Assembly: GCA_013397935.1 (NCBI GenBank)
Contig: VZRN01000794.1
Coordinates: forward strand, 948,959 to 1,012,958
Length of the DNA stretch: 64,000 nt
Source of the DNA: Dasyornis broadbenti
Taxonomy: Eukaryota > Chordata > Aves > Passeriformes > Dasyornithidae
Direction: 5' to 3'
Below are positions 41,901 through 53,900 of this stretch, piece after piece (the first letter of the stretch is position 1; each line of letters opens with the position of its first letter). The position numbers were made by a program, and so were the translations under genes. A model generated the notes under the pieces. The model made no database searches. It saw only the letters and a list, made by a program, of their open reading frames with translations, and had not been told where the DNA came from.

Positions 41901-44900
41901 AACTAATTACCTGTGCAATAGTAAAGGAAAGCAGAGTTAAATACCAGGGTCTCGTTTATATATTTTGGTTATAAGAGCTACAAACTGTGCTTGCATATCT
42001 GTGTCATTTACTATGAAGAATATCATGTGGCAATACTGATTGCTTGTGCCTTATGTAAGACTCAGATAGCAGCCTTATTTTTAGGACAAAGGAAAAACAT
42101 ACAGCTGTTTAGAAAATGATGCACAGCACTCACATGAATATCCTTTACTTTTGCTAGAGAAGACTTGATAAGAAATTTCAGCGCAGAAGAGATGCATGGT
42201 TTGTTCAAAAGGTTTTAGATTACTAAAAACCAAAGCCTGTAAAGTCATATGCAGATCCTAACTCATCACACAGGCCACAACACCAATAACACCATAACAT
42301 TGATCACACAGAACCATCTCCTCAATCAGACTCAGAAAGGCCCAGGAATCGCCTAGAACTCCATTCCCTAGGGCACAAAAATTACACTTGATTCAATCAC
42401 TCCAAAAATCTGGCTCAAAACCAGGCTTCACATCATCTCTCAAAGGTCAGCTAATGTTGGCATTTTCAGACTAAGGATGGGAATTAAACCACAAAGACTC
42501 GTCACAGAAACTTGTCTGCTCTGTACTAGAAATGAGAAGACATTTAAGAACCTGACCAAAACAAACTGATAATAATAGGTATAAACTCCCTGTAATTGTA
42601 GGAATGAATAGTCGAACAACCACTTGTGCCTGTCTTCTCAAGACCTAGATCTAATCAATCAGAAAGTACAGACGGGTTTTCATGGTAGGGATCCTGGCTT
42701 GCAGAGCTCACCACATCAGAGAGGGAAGCTGAGCTCTTCATGCTGCACACTCACTCCAGCTGCGAAGCGTGTGGGAATTTGAGATGGCAACTCCATTTGC
42801 TTTCTTTTGTTTCCTCCTTGCCTAATCACTTTGAACTGTATTTTGAATATTGTCTAGCTAGACAATGACTTGCTCGGCTCTTCACGGGTTTATGTTTGCG
42901 TAAGCATGAGATTCATGCCTTGTGCTGGGTAAGATGCCCCATATAACTCATCTGCAAGAAATACACCACCCAGTGGTACCTCTTCATAGGACATGACAAG
43001 TGAAGAAGAACCTGTGCATTGGATCTGTTGCTTTTTGATTCCCACTGCTGAGGGGAAGCAGGGGTAAGAGAGAGAATCCAAACTAATCAGATGATTTCAG
43101 TCAGAGTAGCCTAGATTAGACTGTGAAGTAAAGCAGTGCTCCAGCTTGGAAACAGATGCTGAGAGGCAATATATGCCACTTTCTTAGACAAACTGTTAAA
43201 TTGATTTAGAATAACTCTGCCAAAAAGCTAATCTAATAAAAGTTACAAAACTGGGATTAAACTGGGAAATTTGTCTAGAGTTGGCATTAAGTTGGCAACA
43301 GAATTGTTTTTATATAGTATATGAGAATCAACATTTGAGTAAAATTCCCCTAGCCTTTCTGTTTGTGGTAATTTCCATGAGTTACTATGCTAACATCAGA
43401 TTACTTTGATTCTACAAGCTTCTACTAACTGTTAGTGTGTATATTCACTAAGATCTGAATCCTGCTAAAGATAAATTTTAACTTCAACAGATCCAGTATT
43501 TTAGAACTCGTATTCATACATAAAGGTGCTTAGAACATTACAGGAATTACTACACTTACTATGTAATTCCCCTTTTTGCCAAAAATGTTCACAGGTAGCA
43601 GTAAGGTCCATGAGTTAAATTACTTGACAAGAGCTAGGAAACCATGATCCAGCTCTCTGCTCTGTCACAGATTTTCTGTGTCACCTTATGAGGACCCTCA
43701 GTTTCTTTAGGCCTCAATTTCCCACCAAAGCACTTCAGATACATATTCAGCACATATCCTGGCTTTGCTTTGGCCAGTTGTATGCCTTTTACCCTTCAAA
43801 CTATACTGTGACAACATTAACACAACTGCCACTGCCTACTCCCCTTTTGCACACTGTGCACACTCAACAATGTGCATCACATGTAGGAGAAATAGCCAGG
43901 TTTCCAAAGTTGCAGTCTACTTAGCATATATAGATAAATATATACAATTATAGATGCATTATATACATTATACTTTGTACAGAGCATTAGACCACTGAAC
44001 AGGAGCTTGAATTTTCAGCTGGTAGATATAATAATTTTAAATATCTGGCCATTATATTGAACAAGTGTGCGAGTTACTGCCTGTAAAAGTTTCACATTCT
44101 AGGAAAGCTGCCAAAAAAGTAGCTGCAATACTACATTTTTGACTCCAAACCAGGGGTTGAACCTTTGTACTCTTTCCCTCAGTCTCCTCAGTGTGCTGAA
44201 CTGCAGCCTAGTTTTAACATTGTACCCTGTGGCCACATGGGCTTGCTTTTGGTGTGACGCTTTACGAAATACTTGTCTGAACCACAACAACACTTTGCCC
44301 TACACCACTTTTGTAATCACATTCAGAAACAGGCTTATGGCTTCTGTGTTAAAAAACAGTTCTTCAGAAAGTCATATTAACAACTACTTTCTGTTCTTGC
44401 TAATCCTAAAAGAAAACCTATCAAACAAGAAAAAACCTCCAAGATTATACACCTTATACAGAAGTATTTTCACTATTTCAGAGATTTCTGTTCTTTATAA
44501 GAAGTTTGGTGTAACACCTTCAGCCTCTGAATGTTGGCATTCAAATTGTCACAGCAAAGTTAACTTGGTCTTGCTGGTTTGTTTGTAAATTTATACAAGT
44601 ATATGTATGCACACTGAACACATTTAGAAAAGCAAAGAATGAAGTACGAGCACAACACACAGGAAACACTCAGGCTATGGGAACCCTAACTTCAACATCT
44701 TCTAATTTAAAATGTATTTTTGAATACAACTCCTTCAAATGTGTAGTCAAACTTGTGCAGTCAGCCTGCACAATTCCCAGCCAGAGACTTGCATTTGTGC
44801 AAGGACACTTGGGGCTTCCATGGGCAGGGAAGCAGCTGCCAGCAATGCCAACCCTGTGCTGATAGAGCTGCAAGATGCCCTTGTTCTCACAAACTGCTAC

Positions 44901-47900
44901 TTTTATACCTCTTTCTGTACTTTTATACCTTTTTATGCACATACATCCAGAGCCACGTGCAGAGAAACGTGGGAGAAAACCTGCCCGTGATTAACTTCGA
45001 AGGGTCCCATGAAACACATTCCTTCCTCTATGGTATTTTCTTCTGCAAGCAGACATTTGAAAAGAAAGAAGTGCCCGTATTTCTTAATGAAGTAGTTTGT
45101 AAGAAGTTAATATCCTCAGCATATCAGCCAGGAAAAAAATTATACACTGCATTCACAGAAAACTTTTGAGGATCTAAAGCAGATACAAGGTTAATTTGGC
45201 TAAGTACAACTTGAAAATGACTGCTCTAAGTTTTATTTATCTTGGTTAGATCACTTAAAACAGATCTGCACCTTTGGAGTAAAAGAAATAAAAGGTGTTT
45301 ATTGTCTCTATCAGCATTATTTGGTTTCATCTGTAGGCCATCATGGCTACAGCAACCCTACACTATTAATTTCTTCTAACATACCTTGACTTCTTTAGGA
45401 CAGCAAGAATTCTAGAAAAAAAATCCATATGAAAAACTGCTGACTAAACTCAGCTGTCTGTAAACAACACTGGGCTGCGCCATCAGCTTGCAACATTTCA
45501 AAATTTAACTCTGTTCTGCAACATTTTGTTCTGCATTCAACACCTTCCACATTATTGTGATGCCTTGAAAGTGTAATGGCAATGCCCTTCTAGCCCCATG
45601 ATTTCCCTCTGCTACAGCAGTCACTCCCTGATTTTTATTTGATTCTGCCTTCCTAAAAAGACACAGGCCTTTTCTCAGTATCAAGGGTAAAACACTGATG
45701 CTTAATTTTCCCTTGTAACACTATAACCGATTCTTGCCATCTACATGGGAAAATTATCGATTTGGTTGGTGAGAAATCAGAGAAACGCCAGTTCTACACC
45801 AGCTTTAACAAGATAAGAATTTGATCTATAAACCCTAATTTGATCTCTAATGCTAAGAGCTGCTGTATGAGAGAAGAAAATCTCAAGTTGACGAAACTTT
45901 ATCAGGCTGTTTGGTGCTCCCCAGCCGCCAGCCAGCCCCTGAGGAGGTGGCTGGTACCACCCGGAGCCTGGCTCCCAGCCTTTGGCACATCTTGCACTGT
46001 GACAGAGCAGCCAGCTTGAAGCTCAGCTTGGCAGAGCTGGACTTGCAGGACAGTGTCAGAGAGCAGAGCAGCCCTGTCAGAGTGGGGGAAGGTGTTAAAG
46101 GTAAGGAAGGTATCTTGGAGGGGGGACTCAGCAACCGAAGCTCCCTGTGGGCACTCCTGGTACCTTGCACTTATCCCCACTGCTCCAAAGCTGTGTGGAA
46201 TGAACAGCCATGAAGCATCAGAGAACAAAGAGGAGTGGAAGGAGGAGCCAGTTCATTCATCAAATTCCTTTCCTACCTACTCCCAGTTGGCTGCCTTTTC
46301 CTACCACAGCTAAACTTTTCTAGAGCTGACCTTAAAGCAACCTCCCCAAAACAGACATTTTAGATGAAAACACACAGCATCTACCACTACAGTTCCAAAA
46401 TCAGATATTACCAGGGTGTTTATTCCACCATGGCAATTTCCAACTTTTTTCTTTTTGTGGTTGTCACATTTTCCTCCTGTCACCCTCAAGTCTTACAATC
46501 TCCTCAAAACTCTGCTGTAATGTCTAAACTTTTGGTCACTTCTGTCTCCTTGGTCTCCTGAAGGAATCAGAAGAGTTTGCCACGTAAAATTTTGTGCTGC
46601 CTCTCTATCTTTTCTTCTTACTATCTGGAAACCATTGGTCAAGAGCATAATCAGCAGTAAGATGGAATGGCTAAATGATCAGGGAGGTAATTGCCAGTGA
46701 TTTGGGATATATGCGGGTTCTTTAATTATTTTCTATAAGATTTCAGACAAGACGCATTTTCTGAACTTTGTTTTTTCAGCAAATTGAATGTATCTACGGA
46801 TTGGCTACATCCTTATTTACTATTTATTGATTTCTAAAATTCTATTTTCAATAGAAGCAGGAATGCAAGCTCTGGGCTTAAAAAACTGCACAAATCCAGG
46901 TCTGAACAAACTGATTTGGTTTCTACAGGTAATACAAGATTTACCCCCCAGAAGTTTGTAATGACTTAAGCAAAGTGCTCCTGCAGCTGTGTGTGTCAGT
47001 GCTGCAGGCGGTGTGTGTTACCTGAAAAGACCATCCAGGTGTAGCTGCAGTGCTCCACCATGCCCAGGAAAAACATTGGTTTGAAGTCATGAACTGAAGG
47101 TGGCTCTTGGTCTGAGGCTTCACAACTCACAGCAAGAGACATTTAGTCAAATGTTTCCTGGTCTAGACAAGAGATTTCCTCATGCAAAACAGCTAAGTGA
47201 TGAGACATTTCTAATCGACTTCAGGGGATCAGGAGAAAGTTCATAATCACATCAAACTATCTGGAAATGTTCGTTTATGTAGGAATATGCAGGGTTTATT
47301 GCATAACCTGTTTAATTTTCTAAGAATTTCAGTGTAATATATTTTGCTTTCTCAGTTACACCAGCTAGAAATCTGTCCAAGTTTAACCTGAAGGTAAATT
47401 ACTCTGAAAATATTTCACTTTCTTCCTAATTTTCTCTTTTAGTAGGTATAATGTTCCTTATTTAATTATAAACTAAAGCATATAGCATTCATTTCTATAA
47501 TTAGGAGATGACTAATATTTGAACACTAAATCCTCAAAAGCTTGGTAGGTTTTAATGATTTCTTTTGATCAACAGTGTGTAAGAGTATAAATTTTTTTGA
47601 CAGGGACTTAGAGGAATTACATGTTTGATTTTTTTTTTTTTTTTTTTTTTGCTGCCTTTGAACAAACTCAGTCTCATTAGTTAATTGTGCAGACTTACGA
47701 TGCAGTATCTGTGTCTGCAAACCAAATTCAGACTGTTTCAGGATGTCCCAGGTTTCCTTAGGCTTTTTAATTTTCACTCATTTTAGAATTAGTCTAAAAG
47801 TGCCAGTGGCTGTGAATACCCCAGAACATGACTGGTCTTGTTCAGACATGTGCCTCTCTCACCCTGCAGGAATACAAGATTTCCAGCTTTGAGCAGAGGC

Positions 47901-50900
47901 TGATGAATGAAATAGAATTTCGCCTTGAACGGACACCGGTGGATGAATCCGACGATGAAGTCCAACACGAGGAAATCCCTACAGGCAAATACATAGCACC
48001 CATCTTTGACAAGAGACTCAAGCATTTTCGGGTAACAGAAGGATCCCCTATTACGTTTACCTGCAAGATAGTTGGAATACCTGTTCCCAAGGTACGTCAT
48101 TCTCACTATAACTGGTAAAGGAACAAAACCCAACTACCCACTATTTTCTATACATCCCTGTGGGAAGTCTCGCTCCTAAGCACATGGCTCTGTGGAGAGA
48201 TCTCTCAAATTAATCTTTCCCCCCACCTTTCTAAAATAACAATATCTGCTCTTGAGCATGCATCAGGCCTTGAGGTACAGCCACCTGACTGCAGGAGACA
48301 CAGAACTGCACAACCCCCCAGACGTGAACTTCTCAGAAAGATGAGAACCGATCTAATCAGTAACATGCCCAGAGCCAAGAAAAGAGAACCTGACAGGCCC
48401 AGCCGTGATATGCGGCTTTCTGAGTTCAACTTGGAATCATTCTGTTTCACATTGTAACTGACATGCAAAGTTTACAATTTTCTAAAATTTCATTAGCTAT
48501 TGCTCAATTCACATTCTTTACCTAGTCACTGTTAAGTCACGGAGTGGGTCTGATCACTACAGGTCTATTGGTTCAAGGATGGCAAGCAGATTTCCAAGAA
48601 AAACACCCATTTCAAAATGAGCAGAGAAGAAGATGGGACATGTTCTTTACATATTGAAGCCACTACTAATGATGATGATGGCAACTATACGATTATGGCT
48701 GCAAACCCACAAGTAAGGTGTTTTATACTCTTTTACAAAACTCCTTGTTTCATCTTTTTCTAATATATGTTAATAGGAACACAAATTAGGTCACATACTC
48801 TGACATCAAATGGTGACTGTATCACAAATCAGATGCTGCAGAGCATAGGAGAGGAAACCATGTAAAGAAGACCAATGAAATTACTCCCCTTTTACACATC
48901 CAGTCAAAATCATTAAGGACATTTTTTCATGTTACTAACTCCTGCCCTATCTCCTTCCCACTCCCAGTAGCTGATAGGTCCGTTTTGAGTTGTGACAAGA
49001 CAGACATGTTGTTTCAGGCAAAAAGAACAGAGCAAGGAGAAACAAACAGTTACACTGAATTTGAAAGTGTTGCCAGACATAATTATATTCTTTATCCAGG
49101 ATGCAAAGATGTGGTTTTGCAAATAGCCTCACTCTATAACACCATTCTCCTTCACCCCATGTAGTAGCTGAGCTTTTTAGAAGTATATTCATCAGGCAAC
49201 TTTTTCCAGTTTAAAATTTTCCTTTTTTTTTTTTTTAAATGGTATTTCCTTTCAGTTTCTGTATGGCTGCATTTTAAAATATGCCAGTACAAAGGTACTA
49301 GCAGACAGTGGCAGGAATAAACCAGCAGGGATGGGCACCACTGCTAAATGCATTGCCACAGCCTGGAAGAGTCTGAGAAACCCCTGCCTCAAGTGCATTT
49401 GTTTTGGGAAAGTAGTATTTTCACTATAGTTCAGCCACTTTCTAAAAATAAATCCTAATGCATTGTAAATGTTCAATATTTATCCTTTAAAAATAAATGA
49501 GCTATTAACCAACTATTAATTCTGTTTCCATTGTGATTTGCAGGGGAGGATCAGTTGTTCTGGACACCTGATGGTTCAGAGCATCCCTTTTCGGGGACGA
49601 ATATCAACAACTCAGCCTCACAGGTGAAAGAAAAAAATCCTGCAGACCTTCTTTATACTTTTTACTGAAGGCATCCAAAATAACCACTGCACTCATTGAA
49701 CTTCAGTTGTCAATCATAAAATGGAAATAACAGCAGGAGTTCCTTCCCAACAGGTCACTTCTGTTTTTGAAGGTCATCTTCAAATACAGGGAAGTTTAAG
49801 TAAAATTTCATTTACTTGTTGCAGTGGAGCTAAGGCAATGGATGGATTAGCAAAATGAAATTCAGCCAAAAAAAGGTTGGAAATCTAAGGATACTACATG
49901 ATATAGTTAACTTGATAATCTTTCTAAATGAAAAATATGCAAGAAGTAAATTACAATCAGTCTATTTCTTTCTGCCCTTTTATGTAACTCAAGCTATCTC
50001 TCCATCCTTTTCCCCAATTCCTTCCTCTTTTTTAAGCATTAGGGGAAAAAGGACTGATTTCCAAACACATACATGTGATTTTTGTGTTGCAGAACACGAC
50101 CCCGGGTGCCAGAAGGAGACAAAGAGGCAGTTCAAGAACGGTTTTTCAGGCCATACTTTCTACAGGCTCCAGGTGACATGGTGGCACACGAAGGGAGACT
50201 TTGTAGGCTGGACTGTAAGGTATTAACTGGTTCCTCTGCTCACTCTCACTTTCCCCACCTCTGTACATGTAGTGCTATGTGTTTTCATGTTCTTTATTGC
50301 ATGCATGAACATTTTCCATTCAGGATTTAATGCTTCATTTTTAAAGCTATCTCTTCATGCCATTGTCTCTGAGCTGATTCCAGGGATTTCTTTTGAACAA
50401 ATGCTCTATGAGATGAAGAACACAGAAAACAAAACCCAGAAACAGAAGGCTCACTTACAAGGTTGTTCAAATTACTAGATATGTTCACTGTGTCCTTTAC
50501 CAGTATGAACTCCAGAAGTTCTGCGCCATTATCAGATTCTTGAACATAATCCAGAATTGCACAAAACCGTGAGAAAGAGAGGATTCAGCACGTTGCTTTG
50601 TGTTCAAACAAATGTACCCATTGTATTGGACTGAATTACTGAAGATTAATACTCCTGGAAAAGAGGGAACTGAGCCCAGTTCATTTTATGCTTCCCCAGC
50701 AAGCACAGAGGCAGAAAGATCCCCATTTACTGATTGAAATCCTACCATGAAAGAGTTGTCGGAGGTTAAAGTACACATAGTGAACATCCTATTATTGAAC
50801 ACCTTTAAGAGAATCATCTGCTCCAACATATTCTGGTAGTCCCTCTATGTCCCTGTAGTGCAGCAAAGGTGGCAGTGCTGACACTGACCTCTACCCTGAA

Positions 50901-53900
50901 GAGGGTAGAAGCTCTGAGGCACAAGTTAATCCCTGAAGATGAGCAAGATTCATTACTACTTAATTTACGATGTAAAGTTTACTAAGAGCATGCCAAAGAA
51001 CTTGGTTATTCCTAGCTCTGCTATCCTGGCAGAGCTTGTGAAGCCTTAAAGAATGTCTGGCATTGCACAAACCTGGGAGAGTGCAGTCCTCACTCAGGCA
51101 AGTTCCACTTCCCTCTTCCTCTGCTTCATAAAATACTGTTTGGAAAGCAGTATTTTAGATGTAACTAAGTACTGCTATCTATTGGAAAGGTTTTTAATAC
51201 TATAATGCAATCTAATAATCTTAAAAAAAATACTTAATTTGTAGTGTTCTGAAGCATGTAAGTTCAACAGCTATGAAGAATTATATTCACCAAATTTTAC
51301 ACAGTACAAAGCAATTTATATAGAATGCTTTTTCATCTCTGTTAAACTCTGTAGTGTTTTAGACTCAGGGATTTGACTGATATTAAGCACTAAAAAAAAG
51401 GAAAACTAGCAGATTCTTAGGAGTCTTTTGTGAATCTCATATACCAATTTTGTATCTTACAAACCAAGCTTCTTCCTTTCTTACTAAGAAAAACGTAGAT
51501 ATTTCATGTATTATTTTATCTTTTTGCTTGTTTGTTTTCTGGTTGTCTCCCTTTTTGAACTAGTCAGCAGACAAACAAAAACTGAAAAATAATTTAAAAA
51601 AAATCTTTCTGCTCTAGATTCTGACATGATTCAGCTGGCATTTGGAAAAAAGGCCTAGCCCTGAATTTACTAACCTCTCTCTGCCAGCTGGATATTTGTC
51701 TTGAGCTGTCTCCCTGTCTCTTAGGTGAGCGGGTTACCAACTCCAGACCTGACGTGGCTCCTGAATGGCAAACCTGTGCTCCCAGACGGCAGACACAAGA
51801 TGCTGGTCAGGGAGACTGGAGTTCACTCTCTGCTCATTGATCCTCTCTCCCAAAGTGATGCTGGAACTTATACTTGCCTTGCTACTAACAAAACAGGACA
51901 AAATTCATTTAGTCTGGAGCTCACTGTCGTAGGTAAGAAACACCGAAAAACTGCTCTCAATGATGAAGTTATTTGTATGCATCTCTTCAAACTTCCCTTA
52001 CATCGTTTCCCTACAGCCAAGTGTAAATAAACAGTTAATGTACTGAAAGCAGGAGAATCCAACAGATATAGATACAGATATGTAACTTTAGAGATATATA
52101 TATATATATATATATCTCCCTACTCAGCTGATGGAGGAAAATACACCTGGTGCTCAGCTGACCAGTGCACTCCTGTTACCAATAGAGGGTCATAAGAATT
52201 CTACCTCATTATCACCCTACGTCTCTTGTCTGGGCAAAATGACATTCTTAATTTTGTCCCCAAAAAATGCTTAGGTTGAATTCATAATATATGTTGAGGT
52301 ATCCTAGATTTAAGCCCAAATTTTATTGGTTTAAATTTTTTTTTAAATAGAAAAATTTAAATCTGAATACTGCTCTTTAATAAAGACTTAAAATATGTGA
52401 GATACTGAAATTTATAGATCTGGCATTAATTTCCTGAAATGGTAGTATGTTTAGATCCATTAGACATGCACATACTCTTTTATGAACTTCACTTCTGCTT
52501 ATTATTTACTTTATGTTCCCTTACAGAAGCTATGTCATGGCATTTCACTTCCCTTCCAATAGCCCACTAAAAATTCACAGCCTATTTTAGTATCACAAGA
52601 ATAATTTTTATTATGCTCTTCCGTACTGTTCAAAGCAAAAGAAAGAATAAAGTATCTGTTGTTCAATAACTCTTTTTCCAGCAAAGGAAGTAAAAAGAGC
52701 CCCCATGTTTTTGGAGAAGCTTCAGAACTGTGGTGTTCCAGAAGGGTACCCCGTCAGATTAGAGTGCAGAGTTGTGGGAATGCCACCTCCTGTATTTTAC
52801 TGGAAGAAAGACAACGAGACCATCCCATCAAACAGAGAGAGGATGAGGTACTGTACCATTAAACCCTTGCCTGAAGTTTCCTGTGGATGGACCAACTTTT
52901 TCCATGAAAATCTGTGTGATAAGTACAGATGGTAGTGTTTTGCAAACAACTACTTTCACCCACATAAAGATGAAAAAACTTGCTTTCCTGTGAGGTGAAC
53001 AATGGCTGTTTCCTTGGTTCACAATACACCACTGCTGCAGAAGGTGGGGACAGAGCTTTCGGGCCATAGGCCTGATAGAGTATATGAATCTCTTTATCAA
53101 AGATACTCTGATATGGTATTTTAACGCATTGGAGCACCTTATTCTCTCTAAGCTATTTTTCCCCAGTCTAGTTCTAACTGTATATGAATTCAAATTCTGA
53201 ACAGCTAGGACATGGTTTTGAGTGCCTCAGAGCATGGGATAATAGAGAGTTTATCATATCAGATAGAGAGGCTGATAACAAAGTTGGTCACAGAGGCAAA
53301 GACTTTGATCCATGCTTACAAAATAAAACAACGTCCAGGTGCAGCTCTTGCAGTCAAATGTATCACTATTTTTTCAGTTTGGCAAAAGAAAATGTGATGA
53401 AATTAAGTGCCTATCTGCAATTAATAATAAATTAATTCCTTTCATTTTTCTTAAAATATTCCTACTTCAGCACACATCTGATTTTTAATATTTTATTTCA
53501 CTTGGCTCCAACTAATGATTTGATGCAGTCACTGGATTTCTGAGATCAGCTTCAAGAAGCGCCACATCTCCACAAAGATACCTGCAGGCTATCAGTACAG
53601 AAAGCTGGCCCAGCAGCACCACCTATTAGGGATGCACACCAATCACAAGGGGAAGCATTCTCAGAAAACTCTTTCATTGCCCTGTCTCCACTCAGAAGCT
53701 GCTGTTCCTCTCCAAAAACCCTACCTGACTCTGACCTTCAACAGCCTGTAGTCTCTATGGTTTGGGTGGGCCCAGTCAAGTTTAATTTGGGCTCAGTCCT
53801 GTTTAATATCTCTATAGATGATCTGGATGAGGGAACTAAGGGAAACCTCCCACACCCCACAATTCCAAGAGACCAGACTGCCTGCCCCAAAGGCTTCCTA

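Larger units (their letters stand above)
38149..47869 (+). other. MYPN: MYPN intron 11 of the coding region (9.7 kb)
   Basis: Largest intron in the gene. It contains mostly AT-rich unique DNA, an 18-bp perfect palindrome at 42849-42866, a 20-bp imperfect tandem duplication near 44895-44935, a GC-richer patch at about 45900-46200 and a 22-T tract at 47629-47650. The exons on either side join in phase and adjoin directly in human myopalladin, so no missing coding exon is expected. I recognised no nested gene on either strand. Confidence 0.8.

Noticed and set aside
44139..44588. 149-codon + strand open frame in intron 11
   Set aside because: Composition is that of random translated intron; no domain recognised, and it does not fit the splice phases of MYPN.
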